43,747 bases of DNA, from positions 1 to 43,747 of the forward strand of contig CACJJR010000006.1 in assembly GCA_902593795.1 (NCBI GenBank), in the 5' to 3' direction. Source of the stretch: an uncultured Candidatus Actinomarina sp. (GTDB lineage: Bacteria; Actinomycetota; Acidimicrobiia; Actinomarinales; Actinomarinaceae). Below are positions 1-7,494 of the stretch, piece after piece. The notes below the pieces were generated by a model that was not told the DNA's origin, searched no databases, and worked only from the letters and a program-made list of their open reading frames with translations. Position 1 is the first letter of the stretch, and each line of letters starts with the position of its first letter. Both the position numbers and the translations under genes were made by a program.

Positions 1-160
1 CTTTGGGTGCTGACGAAGCAACACTTTCTCCACCAGCCCAAGAATTTAGAACTTCATCAACTGAAACTCCAGATGCAGCAGCCCTTGCTTCCGCTGAACG
101 TTGAACTAGATCAACAGGTGCATTTAAAATCTCTGCTACTTTATTAACTAATTCACTCAT
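1..160 (-). CDS. Truncated gene with N-terminal QRSAEARA module
   Basis: This gene reads leftward off the window edge, and only its first 53 codons are visible. It starts at an ATG (158-160) that overlaps the stop of the upstream CcoN-like gene by 8 nt (ATGAGTGA), so the two are probably translationally coupled. The visible protein starts MSELVNKVAEIL, followed by a predicted helix containing QRSAEARA and a GVSVDEVL stretch, then a Gly/Ser/Ala-rich linker. The same module (QRSAEARA, then GISIEQAL) begins the cytochrome b C-terminal subunit at 3513, which is also followed by a low-complexity linker. The rest of the product is outside the window. Position suggests a partner of the CcoN-like membrane protein, perhaps a redox subunit, but its function cannot be named. 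Confidence 0.75.
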   Translation of the reverse strand, partial: MSELVNKVAEILNAPVDLVQRSAEARAAASGVSVDEVLNSWAGGESVASSAPK

Positions 161-1553
161 TTTTGAATACCATTTCTTCGACGGTTGTTACTTCACCAGA
201 AGATATTGCTCTTAGTACAGATATCAAATACAAGAATCCAGTACTTAAAAGGATTAATGATGTAAAAGTATTAAATGAAAAATTAAAACTTACAAGATTC
301 CAAACTATTCCGAACCCTTCTCCGTAAATTGTTGGGTTGCCAGCATTTGCACCTGCATTCCATGAGTAGCCAGAATTAATTCCGATCAGAGCATTGTTAA
401 TTAAAATTAAGAGGTAAGAAAATTTAAATCCAGTAAATATTATATTTTCGAGTCTTGAATAAGCTACTTCTCTTCCAAATAATTTAGGTATTAAATAATA
501 ACTTAAAGATATAGTTGCCAACACAAGTGACCCAACATAGCCATATGAAATGACATTAACAAAATTAGTAATTCCCAGAATTGGGAGAAGGTTCTCAAAA
601 GAAGAAATCATATGAAAAATTGTTGTTATAGAAAATAAAATTACAGAAAAGCTGACCAGTTCTAGCGATTTATTATCAGTTTCTTTTGATTGAATTGTTT
701 TAATGAAATTTACTAAAAAAGCTAATAAAGGAACTATGAGACTTATTGATAAATATATAGATATGTTCTCAATCCAGTTTGGGAGAAGTGAGCCGTAGTA
801 ATACTTGAAATTAGTCCATGGCATTAGGAATAAAAAACCCCAAAAAGTAATTGAGGAAAGGGTTTTGTTGAACAACACTGCTTCTAGTGGTCTTGTCATT
901 AAAAAGTGAATTATTGCTAAATATATAAAAGTAATTCCGACATAAATGTGTGTTGACGTATAGAGAGCATTTATGAGAAATATATCTGAAAAAATGTTTA
1001 ACTGTGTCCTGACAACAAAAAGTGAAACAAGATAAAAGACTACAGCTCCATACAAGAATTGAGCACTAGCAAATATTGAAGATTCTTTTTTTGCAAGCAA
1101 ATTAAGTGAGGCTAAACCAAACAAACCAAAAACAACCAAAATTTTTAATAGAATAATTAATGAACTATTTCCTAAGTCGTATGCTGTGTTTTCAAAAAAG
1201 AAGTAAACAAGTATATCTAAGAACTCTGTTCCAACAACTCCTAATAAAGTTAAGAAAACTAATGGAAAAAGAATCATAGTTCTTCCAAGTGACTTTGAAA
1301 ATAAATATGAAAAACTTAAAGATAGTGATGCTCCAAAAACAAGTCCTAGTGAAGCTTGGGTATCAAGTCTGTCTAAAAAACCATAATTAAAAATAGCATT
1401 GGTTGGAAGAAGGTTTGCAAATGTAAAATAAGCATTTTTAAAAAATGAAATCGTAAAAGAAAGCAATAGTGTAAGAGGAAAAATCAAAACAAAAAGTTTT
1501 GAAAGCTCTTGTTCGTTTTTTGGAAACAACTTTATTTTCATCAATTTAGCCAA
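153..1553 (-). CDS. CcoN-like heme-copper oxidase subunit I homologue lacking metal ligands
   Basis: This is a 466-residue, very hydrophobic protein with about 12 predicted membrane helices, close to the usual CcoN length. Two stretches align by eye with cbb3 oxidase subunit I: NALYTSTHIYVG with NALFYWFYGHNAVG, and YVGSLVLATISLSYYLIPKLFGR with the CcoN helix following HVHSGALGW. The essential ligands look lost. PLHT of helix 2 is RLDT here (D64), the GPHHLHYTALPDW region is a PWTNFKYYYGSLLPNW-type segment (residues 235-250), and HVH is FVN (321-323). Only one CuB-type histidine (H202) seems kept. It is therefore unlikely to reduce oxygen; a structural or sensory role is possible but unproven. 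The annotated start is TTG; ATG at 1541 (residue 5) is a plausible alternative. It is divergent from the bc-complex operon. Confidence 0.6.
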   Translation of the reverse strand: MAKLMKIKLFPKNEQELSKLFVLIFPLTLLLSFTISFFKNAYFTFANLLPTNAIFNYGFLDRLDTQASLGLVFGASLSLSFSYLFSKSLGRTMILFPLVFLTLLGVVGTEFLDILVYFFFENTAYDLGNSSLIILLKILVVFGLFGLASLNLLAKKESSIFASAQFLYGAVVFYLVSLFVVRTQLNIFSDIFLINALYTSTHIYVGITFIYLAIIHFLMTRPLEAVLFNKTLSSITFWGFLFLMPWTNFKYYYGSLLPNWIENISIYLSISLIVPLLAFLVNFIKTIQSKETDNKSLELVSFSVILFSITTIFHMISSFENLLPILGITNFVNVISYGYVGSLVLATISLSYYLIPKLFGREVAYSRLENIIFTGFKFSYLLILINNALIGINSGYSWNAGANAGNPTIYGEGFGIVWNLVSFNFSFNTFTSLILLSTGFLYLISVLRAISSGEVTTVEEMVFKNE

Positions 1554-1689
1554 TATTCAATATGACTTTACTATTATATTGGAAAAATGTTGGTTGGTGT
1601 TATCGAAAATTTTTTAAAAAAAGATAATGAATCAATTTATATTTTTCTCTCAACTTACGATATTATATATAGGTAAGGTTTGAGGAAAT
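1554..1689. promoter_or_regulatory. Divergent intergenic promoter region
   Basis: This AT-rich spacer separates the CcoN-like gene (leftward) from the cytochrome bc operon (rightward) and must hold promoters for both. On the plus strand a TATTAT (1661-1666) followed by TATATA could serve as a -10 element, with no convincing -35. GAGG at 1682-1685 is a reasonable ribosome binding site for the TTG start at 1690. No operator-like palindrome stands out. Confidence 0.4.
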
Positions 1690-2283
1690 TTGATTTATAC
1701 AGTTTATAAACTTAGATACAGAATTGGTTTAGTTTCAATTGTTTCAGGACTAGGTGGTATGACCATTGGAGTCATCATTGCTCATTTTGCAGGTTTTCCA
1801 AAAGGTGAAGTGATTGATTACTTTAACTGGATTCCAAGGGGCTGGTTACCACAAACAATCGGTCAGCTTATGGCTTTTGGTGCGAGTCAGTTACTTCTTT
1901 TAGGCATGGTCTTAGTGGTTTGGAATCAGAAAGAATTGACCTGGGCAAAGGCAACATATTTTGCTTTTTTAACTTGGATAGAGATGTCAATTCTCTTAGG
2001 TATCGTTCCATCAGAATGGCTTAACCTTGCACAAGGCCCTCTAGAGTGGACTGGCCAAAGAGATTTTATACAATTCCCTCCAATATTATTTTTAAATAAC
2101 GAAATAGGTCTAAGTATGGCTGCTCTAAAAGATCTAATTCAGCTTGGCATCTCAACTAATTTTTTAATTGCAGGACTTGTAGTTGCTTATTTAATTCAAG
2201 ATGTAAACAATAAAATAGAGAGCTCAAAATCACGAATATCAGATTACGGTAAAGAAGTAATGAGGGTGGAACAAGATGGCTAA
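1690..2283 (+). CDS. Membrane protein, first gene of bc-complex operon
   Basis: This is a 197-residue protein with about four to five hydrophobic segments and a charged C-terminal tail. It starts at TTG with GAGG 5 nt upstream. Conserved-looking features are a WLPQTIGQLMAFGASQ segment and a WIEMSILLG helix. I do not recognise a named family. It opens the operon of ferredoxin, cytochrome b, Rieske and cytochrome c, and its stop overlaps the ferredoxin start by 8 nt (ATGGCTAA), so it is probably a membrane subunit or anchor of that complex, possibly docking the ferredoxin. That role is inferred from context only. Confidence 0.7.
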   Translation: MIYTVYKLRYRIGLVSIVSGLGGMTIGVIIAHFAGFPKGEVIDYFNWIPRGWLPQTIGQLMAFGASQLLLLGMVLVVWNQKELTWAKATYFAFLTWIEMSILLGIVPSEWLNLAQGPLEWTGQRDFIQFPPILFLNNEIGLSMAALKDLIQLGISTNFLIAGLVVAYLIQDVNNKIESSKSRISDYGKEVMRVEQDG

Positions 2284-2722
2284 ATCTGAAGTCTTAATTG
2301 AGATGCCAGAATTTGAAAAGAAGTACAATCTGGCAATGGTTGATGCTGAAAAAGTTGCTTCACGTGTTCGTCCAAAACAATTTCTACATATAGATGAACC
2401 CGAATGTATTTTATGTGAAGGATGTGTTGATATATGTCCATGGAAATGCATTCACTATTTGTCAGTTGATGCCATTGATGATTCAATAAATGTAGAGTCT
2501 CCAGATGAAGACGAGGCACCTGGTTTTTTTGTTGTTGATGAAGAAGCTTGTACTAGGTGTGCACTTTGTATAGATAGATGCCCAACTGGTGTTATATCTC
2601 TTGGAAAATTTGAAGGTTCACTAGCTGACCAAGCAGTTCAGAATGGAGTTTACACAGCACCTTGGGATGAAGACTCAGGACAGAGAAATGACAGACATGG
2701 TTATATATATGGAAGGCTTTAA
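2276..2722 (+). CDS. 2x[4Fe-4S] ferredoxin-like subunit of bc complex
   Basis: This is a 148-residue soluble protein with two complete [4Fe-4S] motifs: C44-x2-C47-x2-C50-x3-C54-P and C92-x2-C95-x2-C98-x3-C102-P. An extra C58 follows the first motif. The loop between the clusters is long and acidic (about residues 66-82), and the C-terminus ends in an aromatic tail. It is translationally coupled to the upstream membrane protein and lies 9 nt before cytochrome b. The sequence supports electron transfer; the location suggests electrons pass between a soluble donor or acceptor and the quinone/cytochrome b module. The partner is not identifiable from sequence. This is a NuoI/HdrC-like ferredoxin fold rather than a small clostridial ferredoxin, given its length and N- and C-terminal extensions. 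Confidence 0.85.
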   Translation: MAKSEVLIEMPEFEKKYNLAMVDAEKVASRVRPKQFLHIDEPECILCEGCVDICPWKCIHYLSVDAIDDSINVESPDEDEAPGFFVVDEEACTRCALCIDRCPTGVISLGKFEGSLADQAVQNGVYTAPWDEDSGQRNDRHGYIYGRL

Positions 2723-2731
2723 AATAATATA

Positions 2732-3505
2732 ATGCAGAAATTATCTCTTAGAGACAGAATTAAAGAAGCCAGGGTAACGGCCGGCGATAGCTTTAGAGGT
2801 GGAAAGCTAATGTCTAGTATATTTCGTCCAGGATCTCCATTTAGGAAAGGTTATGTAGACAGCCCAAGAAACAGATCTTATGTTGTGATGAACAATGTTT
2901 TATACCACCTACACCCAGTAAAAGTCAAGAGACATGGTGTCAGACTTTCATACACTCTATGCTTAGGTGGATTAAGCTTTTTTCTATTTATTGTTTTAAC
3001 AATTACTGGTATTTGGTTAATGTTCTATTTCCGTCCCACAGAACTTGCATATGTAGATATTCAAGCACTGCAAACTGATATTGCATTTGGTTCTTTAGTT
3101 AGGAATATGCATAGATGGGGTGCCCACCTTATGGTCTTGGTTGTTTTCCTTCATATGTCTAGAGTTTTTTATCATGGAGCTTACAAAGCACCTAGAGAAT
3201 TCAACTGGGTTATAGGAGTCATTTTATTGTTGCTAACATTACTTCTTTCTTTTACTGGTTATCTTCTTCCGTGGGATCAGCTCGCTATTTGGGCTGTCAC
3301 CGTAGGTGGAAACATGGCAGGGTACACGCCTGTTATTGGTGCCCAAGCTAAGTTCGGTTTATTTGCTGGACTAGAGGCAACAACAGCAACTCTACTAAGG
3401 TTTTATGTACTTCATGTACTTTTCTTACCATTTATAATTGTTATTTTTATGGCTGTTCACTTCTGGAGAGTAAGAAAAGACGGCGGAATCTCAGGACCTC
3501 TATAG
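2732..3505 (+). CDS. Cytochrome b N-terminal subunit (b6 type)
   Basis: This is a 257-residue membrane protein containing the four-helix heme-binding half of cytochrome b. The bis-His pairs are visible: H127 and H141 in helix B (MHRWGAH...LHMSR), and H228 and H243 in helix D (VLHVL...VHFWR). The second pair has 14 residues between the histidines, the spacing typical of cytochrome b6 rather than mitochondrial cytochrome b (13). The Qo-side stretch TGYLLPWDQLAIWAVTVG (175-192) is intact. About 60 residues precede the first helix, longer than in plant PetB. It binds hemes bL and bH and carries electrons across the membrane in quinol:cytochrome c reductase. The C-terminal half is a separate gene starting 7 nt downstream, as in PetB/PetD, unlike the fused QcrB of most Actinobacteria. 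Confidence 0.92.
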   Translation: MQKLSLRDRIKEARVTAGDSFRGGKLMSSIFRPGSPFRKGYVDSPRNRSYVVMNNVLYHLHPVKVKRHGVRLSYTLCLGGLSFFLFIVLTITGIWLMFYFRPTELAYVDIQALQTDIAFGSLVRNMHRWGAHLMVLVVFLHMSRVFYHGAYKAPREFNWVIGVILLLLTLLLSFTGYLLPWDQLAIWAVTVGGNMAGYTPVIGAQAKFGLFAGLEATTATLLRFYVLHVLFLPFIIVIFMAVHFWRVRKDGGISGPL

Positions 3506-3512
3506 AGTATTT

Positions 3513-4394
3513 ATGGTAGATATTCCAGAACATTTATTGCAACGATCTGCTGAGGCAAGAGCCAAAGCCTTAGGTATAAGTATCGAACAAGCCTTAGCAG
3601 AAATGAAGGGGGAGTCAGATCCGACGGTTGTTTCAAAAGAGCCTGAAGTAAAAATTATTGAAGAAACCCCAGCTCCAGCAGCAGAAACCCCAGCTCCAGC
3701 AGCAGAAACCCCAGCTCCAGCTCCAGCTGCAGAAGTTACACCTGTAAAAGAAGAGCATGCAGCTGAAACAACTGAGAAGGTTGCAGAAGTAGCGATTGAA
3801 AAAAAACCTGCAGCAAAAGCTCCAGCTCCAAAAGCTGACACTCCAGATGAAGTAGATTTTGCTCCTGAAGTTAAAGTGACCCAAAGATTGTTAACTGTAG
3901 TTAAGGCAAAGCCTATACAAAAAGCTGCATCAGAGCCTGTAGATAAAGTAAATACATGGCCACATTTAATGCTTCCTGAGTTTGTGTCTCTTATGGCTAT
4001 GACTGCTTTTCTAATTTTATTATCAGCAATATTACAGGCGCCTCTTCTTGAAGAAGCAAATCCAAATGTAACTCCAAACCCAGCAAAAGCACCTTGGTAT
4101 TTTCTTGGTCTACAGGAGCTGTTGTCCTATTGGGACCCTCAAATAGCCGGGGTTATGATTCCACTTGTTTTAGGAATAGCCGTCTGGATGGCATTTCCAT
4201 ATATTGATAGAAACCCTGAAACCCACCCATCAAAGAGAAAGTTTGCAATTATGTTCTATACTTTCTTTCTAGCTGGAGCAGGTGTTTTGACTATTATTGG
4301 AGTTTTATTCAGAGGTCCAGGATGGAACTGGACTTATCCATGGATTGATGGAATATGGTTTGATGATTTGCTCGACTGGATTCACTTCGAATGA
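3513..4394 (+). CDS. Cytochrome b C-terminal subunit with N-terminal extension
   Basis: This 293-residue protein has three parts. Residues 1-35 form a helical module with LLQRSAEARAKALGI. Residues 36-115 are an Ala/Pro/Glu linker with three ETPAPAA-type repeats. From about residue 150 comes the PetD-like cytochrome b C-terminal domain with about three membrane helices. The quinol-site motif is PWYFLGLQELL (184-194), the bacterial counterpart of PEWYFLP. The domain completes the Qo site of the quinol:cytochrome c reductase. The first module recurs in the truncated protein at 1-160. The stop overlaps the Rieske start by 4 nt (ATGA). The family assignment is secure; the role of the long extension, possibly docking between subunits, is not known. 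Confidence 0.9.
   Translation: MVDIPEHLLQRSAEARAKALGISIEQALAEMKGESDPTVVSKEPEVKIIEETPAPAAETPAPAAETPAPAPAAEVTPVKEEHAAETTEKVAEVAIEKKPAAKAPAPKADTPDEVDFAPEVKVTQRLLTVVKAKPIQKAASEPVDKVNTWPHLMLPEFVSLMAMTAFLILLSAILQAPLLEEANPNVTPNPAKAPWYFLGLQELLSYWDPQIAGVMIPLVLGIAVWMAFPYIDRNPETHPSKRKFAIMFYTFFLAGAGVLTIIGVLFRGPGWNWTYPWIDGIWFDDLLDWIHFE
3663..3725 (+). repeat. Three tandem 21-bp coding repeats (ETPAPAA)
   Basis: Three consecutive 21-bp units, at 3663, 3684 and 3705, encode ETPAPAA; the first two are identical and the third diverges near its end. They build the Ala/Pro linker of the cytochrome b C-terminal subunit. Near-perfect DNA identity suggests recent slippage or expansion, so the linker may differ in length between strains. 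Confidence 0.85.
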
Positions 4395-5254
4395 GCATAG
4401 TTGAATTATCTTTTGCAGCTTTTGCCATAGTTGGATTTTTAGGCATTGTTGGAATTGTTGTTATTGTTACAGGTAGAGCACCAAAAAGCTTTAATTGGAA
4501 GAAAAATTTAGAAAAAAAAGCATTAAAAGAAGATAAGTCTCAGACTAATTTCTTAGAACCTGAATTACCTAAAGGAGAAACAGAAACAACTATTGATGAA
4601 ATTGATGAACCTGTTATTGATTCAGATGGTGCTGTAAAGCTTGAAGAAAAAGTAGTATATGAGGAAATTTCTGAAGAGGAAGCAGGAATAAATAGAAGAC
4701 AATTCTTAACAAAAGCTCTAAGAATTTCTTTCGGCGCTTTTGCTGGTATTCAGGCAATTTCTTGGTTAGGTTTTTTCTGGCCAAAAGTTTCTGGTGGATT
4801 TGGTTCGAAAGTAGATGCTGGACCAATTGAAGATATTAAAAGTCAAATTTTTCAAGCTGATGGATCAGTTATACCTGCTTTTATTCCCTCAGCAAGAGCA
4901 TACGTCCTTCCTTTAGATGACTCTGCGGCAGCCAATTCACAATTTACTTCAGGATCTACAGTCACAGATGGCCTTGTCGCTGTTTATCAAAGGTGTGTAC
5001 ATTTAGGGTGTAGAGTTCCTTGGTGTAACTCATCTCAGGGTTTTGAGTGTCCATGTCATGGTTCAAAATATAACATGATAGGCGAATACTTTGCTGGACC
5101 AGCACCTAGAAATCTTGACAGGTTTAATGTAGCAAATGTTAACGGAAGATTAGTAATAGATACTGGAACAATTATTGAATCTCCTAGAGCACCAGGTATG
5201 TCTGTAAAGTATCCTCAAGGATTATCTTGTATCGCACTAACAACAGAGGAATAA
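4391..5254 (+). CDS. qcrA: Rieske [2Fe-2S] iron-sulfur protein, QcrA type
   Basis: This is a 287-residue Rieske subunit of the cytochrome bc complex. Cluster ligands are C202 and H204 (RCVHLGC) and C220 and H223 (CPCHGS), with C207 and C222 placed to form the conserved disulfide. A hydrophobic helix at residues 5-27 is followed by an acidic linker, then a twin-arginine motif NRRQFLTKAL (101-110) leading into a second hydrophobic stretch. This matches Tat-dependent insertion of actinobacterial QcrA, which carries extra N-terminal helices; here only about two or three are seen. The protein moves electrons from quinol to the cytochrome c subunit encoded next. Its start overlaps the upstream stop by 4 nt. 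Confidence 0.92.
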   Translation: MSIVELSFAAFAIVGFLGIVGIVVIVTGRAPKSFNWKKNLEKKALKEDKSQTNFLEPELPKGETETTIDEIDEPVIDSDGAVKLEEKVVYEEISEEEAGINRRQFLTKALRISFGAFAGIQAISWLGFFWPKVSGGFGSKVDAGPIEDIKSQIFQADGSVIPAFIPSARAYVLPLDDSAAANSQFTSGSTVTDGLVAVYQRCVHLGCRVPWCNSSQGFECPCHGSKYNMIGEYFAGPAPRNLDRFNVANVNGRLVIDTGTIIESPRAPGMSVKYPQGLSCIALTTEE

Positions 5255-5255
5255 A

Positions 5256-6680
5256 ATGACCAGTTCACTCTCAATTACACTAATTGCATTTGGCATCATT
5301 GCAGCTTTAGCATTTTTTACAGCTGCTGGATTTAGAGGTTCAGGAAAAGTTAATGATTATGCACCTAACCTGTCTAAGTACAGAGCAGATGATGATTTAG
5401 AAACTAAAACACTAGATAGGACTTTAACGGTTGCTGTATTATTAGCTTCAATTTTAACAATTATGATCCCTCTTTATTATCTTGGGGAACAAGAAAGACA
5501 AGAAGGATTTGTAGAAGAGTTCGATGAGGTTTCTGTAGAGCGCGGCGAGCATCTTTATGAAGAATTTGGTTGTGGCAATTGTCATGGAGTTGATGGATCT
5601 GGTGGTGCTGCATCATATGTCGAAAAGAGAAGTGGTATAAATGTTACATGGACTGCACCTGCAATTAATAATGTATTTTATAGATATGACGATGAAGAAG
5701 TTCGTTATTGGTTAATATATGGTCGTGCTAATTCACCTATGCCAGCATGGGGATTGGAGGGTGGTGGCCCTATGAATGACGGACAATTAGATGATTTAAT
5801 CGAGTACATGCATCATTTTCAAATAACGCAGGAATCAGAGCTTCGAACTATTGAGATGAACATCAATAGTTCCTTATCTCGATTAGATACATCCGAATTA
5901 TTAGTAGAAAATGAAATAGCTAGACAAAAAGAATTAATTCAAAGTGTTGAAGAAGCACCATCAAAATTGCCTATAGTGGAAAAGGCTGTTCAAGATGTTA
6001 CTGCATTATTATCTAAAGAGGGTGGGATTGATACAGATGAAGATGGTTTGAGTGACTCAACAGAAACAGAGCTTTCTACATACAGTGCTTCAATTTCTGA
6101 GGCATTAGGTACATCAATTTTGAATTTAGATCCTGATAGCGAACAATCAATTCCAGGAAGAAAAGACTTATCAGTAGCTAAAGGGTATTTATCTCAGCTT
6201 GAGTCCGAATTAATCAATATAAGGATTGTTTCTGAAGGATATGACAAATTTATTAATGAAGCCGAAACAGGGTTAGCGTTTCTTGAAAAAGCACTTGATG
6301 AAAAACTTTGGGAGGTTTCCTTTGATGAAATTGCTAACTCAACTTTTGATGGCGATTTAGAAAAAGCAAAACGAGCAGTTGGACTATTTAATGCATATTG
6401 TGCAAGATGTCATACAGCGGGCTATTCTGCTGGTGTAGCGTACACTAAAGAAATAGCTTCTGGAGGTTTAGGGCCTGCGCTTAGAGCTGGAAGGGCAAAT
6501 ATTCAATTTAAGCAAAGAGAAGATTTAATAGATTTTATTGTCAAGGGCTCTGTTAATGGTAAAGCCTATGGAGTAAATGGTGTAGGTGGAGGAAAAATGC
6601 CTGGTTTTGGTGCAGTACTTCCTGAATCAGACATTGCATTAATTATTGATTATTTGAGAGGAATGAAACCTGATGCGTGA
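5256..6680 (+). CDS. Di-heme cytochrome c subunit of bc complex with Ca-binding-like loop
   Basis: This 474-residue protein has two N-terminal hydrophobic helices (about 5-26 and 57-76). The first c-type heme motif is CGNCH (106-110) with likely axial Met in PMPAWG (M162). A long helical, probably coiled-coil linker spans about 190-360, and the second heme motif is CARCH (372-376) with likely Met in GGKMPGFG (M438). Within the linker, DTDEDGLSDSTE (249-260) looks like a calcium-binding loop of the thrombospondin type 3 kind. It probably accepts electrons from the Rieske protein and passes them to an oxidase, like di-heme QcrC, though the large linker is unusual. It sits directly after the Rieske gene, and its stop overlaps the next gene by 8 nt (ATGCGTGA). 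Confidence 0.88.
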   Translation: MTSSLSITLIAFGIIAALAFFTAAGFRGSGKVNDYAPNLSKYRADDDLETKTLDRTLTVAVLLASILTIMIPLYYLGEQERQEGFVEEFDEVSVERGEHLYEEFGCGNCHGVDGSGGAASYVEKRSGINVTWTAPAINNVFYRYDDEEVRYWLIYGRANSPMPAWGLEGGGPMNDGQLDDLIEYMHHFQITQESELRTIEMNINSSLSRLDTSELLVENEIARQKELIQSVEEAPSKLPIVEKAVQDVTALLSKEGGIDTDEDGLSDSTETELSTYSASISEALGTSILNLDPDSEQSIPGRKDLSVAKGYLSQLESELINIRIVSEGYDKFINEAETGLAFLEKALDEKLWEVSFDEIANSTFDGDLEKAKRAVGLFNAYCARCHTAGYSAGVAYTKEIASGGLGPALRAGRANIQFKQREDLIDFIVKGSVNGKAYGVNGVGGGKMPGFGAVLPESDIALIIDYLRGMKPDA

Positions 6681-7041
6681 AATAATGAGATCACTTCTCT
6701 CCTCTAACTTATTAGTTACAGGAATCATAATGTTTATAGGTTCTATGATTGTATTTGCTGGTTCTACATTTTTATTAAATGCTACAAATGTTGGAAAAAG
6801 ATTAGGTTTCTTAATTACTGGAGCAGCAATATTTGGCTGGGGAGTAATCAATTCAATTTTTTTCATACTATACGCTCCACGAGGTCCAGCACCTTCGAGC
6901 ATCGATGGTTTAAATGCTTTTGAAATAAGAATTATTCCAATTACATTTTTAATTGGCTCTGGAATTTTATTTATTATGTTTTTATTAGCACTCAACAGGT
7001 TTGAACAAGAACAGCTTGAAAAGGAAGACCAAGATAATTAG
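6673..7041 (+). CDS. Small three-helix membrane protein of the bc operon
   Basis: This is a 122-residue protein with three predicted membrane helices (about 12-33, 43-66 and 87-107) and a charged C-terminal tail (EQEQLEKEDQDN). The start overlaps the cytochrome c stop by 8 nt; a second ATG at 6685 would shorten it by four residues. No family is recognised. Coupling to the last electron-transfer gene suggests an accessory subunit or assembly factor of the quinol:cytochrome c reductase, but nothing in the sequence shows cofactor binding. Confidence 0.65.
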   Translation: MREIMRSLLSSNLLVTGIIMFIGSMIVFAGSTFLLNATNVGKRLGFLITGAAIFGWGVINSIFFILYAPRGPAPSSIDGLNAFEIRIIPITFLIGSGILFIMFLLALNRFEQEQLEKEDQDN

Positions 7042-7050
7042 ATTATCTTT

Positions 7051-7485
7051 ATGACACAAATATGGTTCATAGCTGCTGCAGTGCTTCTATTAGCTGAGCT
7101 TTTAGTACCTACTTTTTTTATTCTACCTTTTGCGATTGGTTCATTCTTTGCAGGTTTAGCGTCACTGCTTACAGATAATCAAAATATTCAATTATCTACT
7201 TTCATTATTTTTAGCCTTGTTGGTGTTTATTTATCAGTTAAAGTTTTTGGACCTAGAAATAAAGAAAAAAAATCGAGTGCAGGCTTTTCTGAAGGGGCCA
7301 ATAAATATATTGGCATGACCTTTGTTACAACCAAAGAGCTTGATATTTATGATTCGACGATGCAACATGTATATGGTGACGATTGGCAGGTTGTATCAAA
7401 AGATAAAAGAATTCCAGCAGGAACAGAAGTCAAAGTAGTGAATGTAAATGGTACAAAATTAGAAGTACAAACCAAGGAAGGTTAA
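7051..7485 (+). CDS. NfeD-like membrane protein
   Basis: This 144-residue protein has two or three N-terminal hydrophobic segments (1-65) followed by a soluble domain (about 85-144) ending in GTEVKVVNVNGTKLEVQ, the beta-rich OB-like fold of NfeD C-terminal domains. This is the short NfeD form without the ClpP-like protease domain. Such proteins are characteristically encoded beside stomatin/SPFH proteins, and the next gene, 9 nt downstream, is exactly that. The pair is thought to organise membrane microdomains and membrane-protein quality control; the specific client is unknown. Confidence 0.8.
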   Translation: MTQIWFIAAAVLLLAELLVPTFFILPFAIGSFFAGLASLLTDNQNIQLSTFIIFSLVGVYLSVKVFGPRNKEKKSSAGFSEGANKYIGMTFVTTKELDIYDSTMQHVYGDDWQVVSKDKRIPAGTEVKVVNVNGTKLEVQTKEG

Positions 7486-7494
7486 AATTAAATT

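Noticed and set aside
153-1553. Functional cbb3 oxidase subunit I
   Set aside because: The heme and CuB histidine positions are not conserved by eye; only one plausible ligand His remains.
3500-3841. Long minus-strand frame opposite the Ala/Pro linker
   Set aside because: It is the antisense of the repeated ETPAPAA coding region; low-complexity composition keeps the opposite frame open, and the plus-strand cytochrome b subunit explains it.
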